Shown piece after piece: positions 1 to 8,405 of a stretch of 23,511 bases of DNA; position 1 is the stretch's first letter; every line of letters begins with the position of its first letter. The translations under genes were made by a program, and so were the position numbers. The DNA is from an uncultured Collinsella sp. (GTDB lineage: Bacteria; Actinomycetota; Coriobacteriia; Coriobacteriales; Coriobacteriaceae): contig CABUUE010000003.1 in the NCBI GenBank assembly GCA_902494685.1, positions 1 to 23,511 of the forward strand, given 5' to 3'. The notes under the pieces were generated by a model. That model did not search any database. It was given only the letters and a program-made list of their open reading frames with translations, and was not told the DNA's origin.

Positions 1-3000
1 CACGCGGTACGTCGTCTTGTCGTACGTCACACCGCCCGCCGTGCCGGCGACCTCGCGCAGCTCGTAGCCGTGCGCGCCGGGCGCGGTGTAGGTGACGGGG
101 CTGAGCACGACCGTGCCGTCGGCGGCGTTCTTGCCCGTCGCCGCAACGCTCTCGCTGCCGTCGGCGGCGATCTCGACCAGCTGGAACTCGAACTCGCCTT
201 CGGCCAGGTCGCGGCCCTCGAGCTTCTTGTTCACCGTGATCTGGTCGGTGACGGAGCTCGGCGTCGGGTTCACGCCGTAGGTGTTGGTGAACTCGAACGC
301 GCCCTTGCCCTCGGGCGTGCCCTCTGCGGGCAGGACCTCCGCGGAGAGCGTGCCCGCGTTGGTGTCCTCGACCACCTTGACCGTGAAGGTCCTGGTCGCC
401 GTCGCGTCGTTGGCCACGCCGTCGACCGAGCCGGACTCGCTCACCCGGTAGGCGAACGTCTTGGTGCGCAGGCCGTCGCGGTCGATCTCGACGTCATCGA
501 GGTCGCTCGGCTGCTTAAACGTGACGTGGCTCAGCTCGACGTTGCCGGCGGCGTCGTTGGTCGCCTCGGTCACCGTCTTGCCGGAGGCGTCGGCCGGCGC
601 GGGCGCGCCGTCCAGCGGCGCGATCTTAAAGGTGTACTTGCCCTCGATGTCGGCCTGCGTGAGGCCGAGCCCGGCCTGGCCGAGCGCCAGCGTCTTGGTG
701 CCCGCGAGGTCGACTGTCGCCTCGTTGGTGCCGTAGCCGTTCACGAACGACAGCGTGCCGCCGGAGCCCTCGGGGTAGACCACGGCAGTGTCCAGCCCGC
801 CCTTGCCGTTATCGGTCACCTTGACCGTGATGTCGAAGCTCGAGGCGGTCGCCGTCACGCCCGCGGGCAGCCGGTCCGTGCCGTCCTCGGATACGGTATA
901 GGGAATGGCCCATGAGCCGTCGGCGGCCCTGGTGGCGGTGCCGTCCGCCACCATCTGCTCGAGAGTGTCGGTGGTGTAGGCGATGGGCGAGAACGCGAGC
1001 CCCGCGGCCTCGCCGTCGCCGGAGGCCCGGTTGGTCGCGGTCGCGACCACGTCGCCCTGGGCATCGCGGACGGAGAACGAGAACTCGCCTGCCGCCGCGG
1101 CGCGGCCCGTCAGCGTCTTGGTGGCGTTAATTGCCACGTTGCCCTCGCCGCCGAGCGTTCCGGTGGCCTCGTAGGAGTTCTCGAACGCGACCGTCACAAG
1201 CGCGGGCGTCTCCGTGGCGTCATCTGCCGTGGAGACCTCGCTGCGGGCGACCTCGACACCGTCCTTGGCAACCGTGGTCGTGACCGTGAGCTTGCCCGTC
1301 GCGGCGTCGTAGCCGGGCGCGATGGCCACCGTGCGCGGCGCGGTGTCGTTGGTGTAGCCCTCGCCGCCGAGCTTGGTCTCGGTGACGGTGAAGCTGTAGG
1401 TCTTGCCCGCGTCGGCGTCGGTGAACTTCACGTCGCTCTCCGCGGCACCGCCGACGAGGTCGACCAGGTCGGCCTCTCCGTCATCGGCAGCGGCCACGGC
1501 GTAGGCGTCCTTGCCGGTCTTGAGGCCGAGCTTGGCGGCCGTCTCGGCGTCGGCGGTCACGGTGAAGGCGAACTGCCCCGCCTCCATGGCGCGGCCGGAG
1601 AGCGTCTTGGACAGGCGCACGCCCGCGCGGGCCGAATAGTCGAGCTCAGTCGTGTAGGTGTTGACGAAGTCGCCACCGCTCACCTGCGCGATCGCGGGCG
1701 TCGTGGCCGTGAGGTTGCCGGAACCGTCGTCGGTCACGGTCACCGTCATCGTGGCGACGTGGCCGTCGTAGGCCACGCCGGCGATGGCGGAGCCGTCATC
1801 GGGCCTGACCTCGCTCACCGTGTAGGTGAAGGTCTTGGCGCGCACGCGCTTGCCGCCGACCTCGGCGAACCCGGCGTCCTTGATGTCATCGAGCGTGTAG
1901 CGGATGGGGCCGAAGTCGAAGGCGACCCTATCGCCCGCCCTGGTGCCGGCGGCGGCCGTCACGCTGACGGTCTTGGAGCCGTCGGCAGACCCCTCGGGCA
2001 TGGGGGCGCCGCCCTCGCCCGCGAGCGCGAACTGGAAGCTGTCGCCCTCCGCCCAGTCGCGGCCCTCGAGCGTCTTGGTGAAGAGTCCCGCGGTGGAGAT
2101 GTCCCTGCCCTCGGTGGCCGTTCCGTACGTGTTGGTGAACGCGACGGTCGCGCCGTCCTCGGTCACGGCGCCTTCGGCCTTGGAGCCGTCAGCCCCGTTG
2201 ACCGCAGTCGTGTAGCCCTCGGCGGCGTCCTCGGTCACGGTGTAGTGCGCGCCCACGGGCAGGCCGGCGACGGTCTTCTCCCCGCCGTCCCTGAGCGTGA
2301 AGGTCGCCTTGCCGCCCGCGAACGTCACGGCGTGCTCGCCCTTGCCGAAGGTGCCGGAGACGGGCTCGCCGTCCCCGTCGGTCAGCGCGACCGTGAAGCC
2401 GAACTCGCGCTGGCCGTCGCCGCCGACGACCGTCTTCTTGACGGTGAGGCTGCCGGTCTTGGCGGTGTTGGTAAAGACCGCCGCCTCGACCGTGCGCTCA
2501 GCAGCGTCGCCCGCATCGTCGGTCAGCTGTGCAATCTTGGTCTTGGCAAACAGCTTACCGGCGCCATCGTCGGCCACCGTGACGGTGGCACGATAGGTGG
2601 CCTTCGAGAAGATGAGCGACGTCTCGTCACCCGACGGCTCGGTAATCACATAGGTATAGGTACCGGGCTTGGTGTACTCGATGGTACCGAAGTTGCCGAC
2701 CTGGGCATCCTTGTGCAACTCAATCGTCGACACGCCCTCCTTGGCGCCCTTGGGCATGGGTGCCTCACCCTGGGCAGTCAGCATCATGGTAAAGGCATCC
2801 GCCTTAGTCCAGTTGCGACCGGAGATCTTCTTTTGAACCTTAAAAGCGTTCTCCACCTTTGTGGACTCCACGCTGTAGACGTTAGTGAAGCCCACCTTCG
2901 TCGCCTGTCCGACGGTACCCTTCTGGGGGTTCGCCTTATCGACAACCGCAAAGCCGTCCTCGCTCGTCATGAGCTCACCCTTGGAGTCGAGCTCCTGCAC

Positions 3001-6000
3001 CTCGTAGTGCGCACCTATGGGCAAGGTAACCGTGACGGAGCCGCCGGCCTTAAGCGCGATGGTGTCACCGCTCTTGATCTGTCCGCTTACATAAGTGCCG
3101 TTGGTGCCATCGGGGCGACCGGCGTACGCAAAGGTGCCGGCCAGAGGCGTTGTGCCATCGGCCTGGTAGAGCAGCACCTTAAAGGTAAATGCCTTGTTGG
3201 GCGCGGTGATGCCTTCGGCGGCCGTGACCGTCTTGCTCAACGTCAGGCGCCCGTCAGAAACCTGATCGGTGGTGGTGTTGGTCTTGACGGCAGGGTTGTT
3301 GCCGACCGCCACCGACGCCTGATTGGAGATGTCGCCCGAAGCGCCACCGCTCTTAAACGCGTCCTCGGTCACGCGAACCTTAAACTGAACCGTGCCCTCC
3401 TTGCCTGCGGGAACGTCCTTCAACGTCCAGGTAAGGTTGCCGTCATTGCCCTTGGAGCCGGCATCCTTATGGTCGCCGGCGAACTCCACGAACTCGGTTC
3501 CCGCGGGAACGGCATCGGTGATCGTTACCGTGGCAGACGCGCCCTCGGTGTTCTTGTAGCCGATGGTGTAGGTGAGTTCGTCGCCCAGCGCCACGCCCGA
3601 CCCATTCGAATCCTGGACATCGCTCTCGGACTTCTTGGGTACGAAGTTCGTCGTGGTGCCGGTATAACTCTTGCTCTTGTCGCCGACCTTAACGGTGGCA
3701 GTATTGTTGATGGTGCCAACAGCGCCTTGGGCACCCTTCACGGCGTCCTCGGTAATCTTGACGTGCACGCGCACCGAACCGTGGCTGCCCGCAGGCTGCT
3801 CACCCAGGTTCCAGGTGAGCAACTGACCGCTCGCGGCGCCCTTATCGGCATACTCGCCCTCAAAGGCCTCGAACACGACGCCCGTGGGCAGCTCGTCGGT
3901 CACGGTCACGTTGGCCGAAACCAGATTACCGGCGGCGTCGGCCTCGGTATTGGCCCAGTTGATGGTATAGGCGTAGGAGTCGCCCACAGAAAGCAACTGC
4001 CCGTCGATGTCCACATCGGGCTTCGCGACCGTGCCAATCGTCTTGACCTTATCACGCGTGTTGTGGAAGACGATCTTACCCTTCTCGGTACCATCGCGAT
4101 AGGTCACCTTGGACGTCAGATTGCCGTCGTTGTGGTCGGTCACCTCGAGCAGCACTCGGCACGTCGCAGACGTATCCACGGGACGCACACCCTCGGGCAG
4201 GTTGGCCATGCGCTCCTTTGCCACCAGGTTAAAGCTGTAGGTGGTGGTGTGGTCGGCATTGTGACGCTTGGTGGCAATGCCATCGTTGACGGCGCCGGCG
4301 AGGTCAATCGTCTGCTCATGAGTTCCGCTGGTAGCATCGCCAAGCTTAAAGTTAACCTTACCAAAGTCGACCGTAGCGGTACCGTCCTCGTCCGCCCGAG
4401 TCGTGCCCTCATCCATCTTTTCGAGCGAGCCGTCGGCCTTCCCGGCATACAGGTCAAACGTATACTGGCCAGTCTCGATCTTGTCGCCGGAGTCCATCAC
4501 CTTCTCGGCAGTAAGACCGTCGAATGTTCCGGTCGCAGCGTAGCTGTTGGTAAAGAACACCTGAGCCTTGGCGGTACCGCTCTCGGAGCTGAAGATCTTT
4601 TTCTCGTGGGGCTCTTCAGCTTCATTGGCGTCATAGTGCTTGGCCGTGGTCACGGTATAGAGCGAACCATCGCGGCGATTATTAACCGCAATCTCTACCA
4701 TCCAATAGGTGGAGTCGTATGTATAGCCGCCCTTGCCGCCGCCATTCTCGACAACCTTGTAAGTAAACGTCTTACCCGCATCTTCCGTCGCAAAGGTCAG
4801 GCCACCCAAAATGCCGGTATGGGACGTGCCATCGGCCTGCGGCTCATCGTTTGTCACGGTGAGCTTGCCCTCATCTGCGCGCAGCAGCTTGTTGAGCTTA
4901 TCGGTCGAGGCGGCGTCTTCGCCCGTTACCGTAAAGCCAAACATGCCGGCATGCAGGTCGTGCCCGTTGAGCGTCTTGACGATCTCCAGACCGCCCTGGA
5001 GCTCGTAGCTCGTCGAGGTGCGATACCTATTGGTGAAGATGAAGCCTTCCGAGCCGGTCGCGCCATCGGCGCGGGCCACAAGCTTGCCGCCCTCATCGGT
5101 TGCGGTAATGGTCAAGGTATAGATGTGCGCGTCATACGTCCACTCGCCGAGGCCGCCATTCGGGGCCAGCTCGTTAATAGCAAACTTATACGTGCCCGGC
5201 TTGTTAAAGGTGAGCTTCGAGAAGTCGAGCTTATAGTGCTCCCCGTCCTTGAGGGCCGCCGTCGTTTGCTTCTCCTCAGCGTAGCCGTTCTCCGCGCTCA
5301 TCGAAGAGCCGGTGATGAGCTTGCCATCGATGGCAGTCTTAGTAGCATCGTCAGCCGCGGTCATAGCAAAGGTGAACTTGCCCGGAGCATCGGCACCGGC
5401 AACCACCTTCGTCACGGACGGGGTGTAGGTTGCCGCCTCGGTGACCGTATAGGTGTTCTTGAATTTGACCGTCGCGACACCGGTGGACGTTGCACCCGAC
5501 GGATAGATCCACTGGCCCTCGAGCTCGTCCTTGCCATCGACCTGCTTGCTTACCGCTGTCGTGACTCTAAGCGTACCGTCGCCGTTATCCGCTACGACGG
5601 CCCTAACCGTATGGATCGTCTTGTCGTACGTATAGCCCGTCGCCTTGTCGTCAATCTCACTCACCGTATAGGTGAACGTCTTGCCGGCATCATCCTGAGT
5701 GAAGGTCAACCCACCCGCAGGTATCAAACTCACGGTCTTGGGGGCGTCGGCCTCGACATTTGCGGTCTCAAAGACTTTGCCGTCCGTGGAAATGCCAACC
5801 TTGCTGGCAGATGTCTCGTCAGCAGGCTTGACGATATAACGGAACGTGCTCTTAGGCGAGCCAAAAATGGTCGCATCCTTGGGATACGTCAACGTCTTCT
5901 CGATCTGCAAACCGCCAGCGGCGCCATAGTCGAGGCTTGCCGTGTAACGGTTCACAAACGAGACAGTAGGCGTCGTAGCGCCGGCCTCACTTGCATCGTA

Positions 6001-8405
6001 CTGCTGCACGTAAGTATTCGAATCTTGCTTGAGCTGGACGATCTTTTCGTCCGTCAGCGCGCTCGCGTCGGCACCGTCGCCCAGCAGTTCCGTCACACCC
6101 GCGCCCTTGAGCACGGTCGTCACGGCGTAGAGCTTAGCGGGGTCGTCCTTGCGTGCTAGAACCTTGACGAGCACAATAGCGTCACCAGTGTAGCCGGTGT
6201 CATAGGCGTAGCCGGCAGCCGCAGGCTGGTTCTCGCGGATGCGATAGGCAAACGTATGGCCCAGATCCTGCTCCGTGAGTGTACGAGCAAAGAGCTTCTC
6301 TTGCCCGCTTGCGCCCACCACGGCACCGGACACGCCGGCCCCCGCAGCCTTATTGGACAGGCTAGCCTCGGCGCCGTCGACCGACGTCTGAACGCCGTTG
6401 TACCAAAGGCCCGTCACGGCAAAGGTAAACTGGCCCGCGGCAGAAGCGCGACCCTCAAGGGTCTTGCTGACCGTCACGCCATCAAAGGTGCCCGACGCAT
6501 GGTATGCGTTGGTAAAGGCGGCCTTGTCAGCTACGGCCTTGTCCGCATCGGAGGCGCCGGTGTTGGCGTAGGTCACGCTCGACACGCGCAGCTTGCCCGT
6601 GTGGTTGCCCGACTCGTCCAGATCGGTCACCACGACGGTCGCGCGTGCGGTGTGCTTGTCCATGGACATGCCCGCCTGGCCATCCTGCGCAGCTTTCTCG
6701 GTGATGTTGAAGCTAAAGGTGCCTGCGCGGTTGAACGTCACGGTCGGGGCGGCTTCGGTGCCAAAGGCGAACGAGGCCACGCGCCCCGTCGCGGGCGCAC
6801 TGGCGACAGCCCGGTTGACGCCGATGGCAACAGCCCCATCCGTTACCGCCTGCTTTGTGGTCTTGCCCAAACCGGTCGCACCGGCATCGTCCGTAGCGGC
6901 AGCAAGGTTAAAGGCATAGCTCTCGCCCTGATTCCAGTCACGACCGCTCACGGTCTTTTGGCCCTGCAGGGTCACGCTCGTGGGCTCCACGCTATATATA
7001 TTGGTAAAGGAGGGCGTGACATTCTCGTCCAGCTGCTTTACCGAGTTGTTTTCTGCGGCCTTGTAGTACTCGACCGAGGTCTGGATGCCGGCACCCTTCT
7101 TGTCGTTGCGCACCACGGCGTAATAGACCGATCCATCGTAGGTCATGCCCGTAACGCTGCCGCGATTCTCGGCGAACTTGTAAACGTAGGCGCGTCCCGC
7201 ATCCGCCTTGGCGGTATAGGAGATTTCTGGCCACGTCACCGTGCCGTCGGCGTTGTTGCCCACGGTTGCGATGTTGCCCTCGGCGCCCTGGGGCATGGGA
7301 GCCTTGATGCTCGTGTCGACCTTATCGGGATCGAACGCTGCATTGTCGTCCGCATAGCCGCCCACACGCTCGAGTTTAAAGCTAAAGGCGTTCTGGGAAA
7401 GCGGGAAACTCCCGGCGTTGTCGGTCAGGTTCTTTTGGGCATGGATGATGATGCTATGTTCGTGCGTATCGTAACGGTTGGTGAAGGTTGCGATCTTATC
7501 GGCAACCTCTGCGGTAGCCGGTTTGCCCGCGTCGTCACGCACCTGCTTCACCTTTACGCTCTTAACGACCAGTGCACCGGCGTGGTTATCATCCACCTTG
7601 ACCGTCGCGGTATAGACAGCAGCGGAGTAGCTTATTCCATCCGCCTTGGCATTGGAGCCGGGAATATCCTCCGAGATGGTATAGGCGTAGGTACCCGGCT
7701 TGGTATAGGTAATATCGCCAAACGTCGCCGGCTGGTCGTTGGTGAGCTCAACCGTAGCCACCTTGCTCTTGGCGCCGCTGGGCATGGGGACGCCGTCGTC
7801 GGCTGTAAGCTGCACGGTAAAGGTATCGCCATCGGCCCAATTGCGGCCCTCGAGCGCCTTCTTGGCGCTTAGGCCATTCTTTACGGGGCTGACACTGTAT
7901 TTGTTGATGAACTCGAGCGTGTTGCTCGCGGGAATCTTTCCGTCCACGAGCGCAGCGATTGAACCCGTTATGGTGTTGCCGGTTCCCGACTGCTTCTCGC
8001 CGCCGACCATGCGTCTCACGAGGCTAAAGCCAGCCGGAAGCACCGACTCGTCGGCAGAGCCGGTTACGGCGTTGACGATGCTCGCCAGCACATTGCCACT
8101 GGACACCTCGCCCTTGGTGGTGAGCTCGCTCACACTGTAGTTGTCACCCTTCTTGAGGTCGTATACGCGAATGGTCTCGCCGGCCTTGATGGAATGGGTG
8201 TCGCCGTTCTTGAGCCTAAAGGAATTGCCCACAGCGTTGCCGCTCGCATCGAACACATGCGCCTCGTAGCCCTCCTGGGACTCCGGCAGGGTGAACTTAA
8301 ACGTAAAGGTCAGATCGTTGTCGTCCGCATCCTTGGTGGGCGCAGTAAGACCAGCATCCGCCGTCACGGTCTTAGTCACTTGCAGGCGTGCCACGCGACG
8401 ATCGG
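1..8405 (-). repeat. Array of ~19 isopeptide/Ig-like stalk modules within the giant adhesin
   Basis: Module ends are marked by the F-x-N-x-Y strand (plus-strand pattern like gtaggtgttggtgaa) near 7890, 7473, 6994, 6505, 5945, 5447, 5025, 4544, 4065 (FHNTR), 2873, 2460 (FTNTA), 2125, 1653, 1170, 733 and 277. Two DUF11-like modules lie between ~4060 and ~3290. The modules ending at 7890, 2873 and 2125 look like the DUF7601/Cna-B-like class (KTV..., then a VGxxYxVxE motif). About 14 others are FctA/Spy0128-like, the last truncated by the window edge. Spacing is about 110-190 residues. At protein level the repeats are divergent rather than recent tandem copies. Family names are by recognition; the periodic motifs are seen directly. 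Confidence 0.85.

Noticed and set aside
1759..6159. A 1466-codon plus-strand open frame
   Set aside because: It is exactly codon-on-codon antisense to the giant adhesin. It stays open only because the real gene avoids TTA, CTA and TCA codons. The adhesin frame carries recognisable domains; the antisense translation does not.
6256..7872. A 538-codon plus-strand open frame
   Set aside because: Same antisense register as the adhesin and same cause; no domain motifs and no ribosome site.
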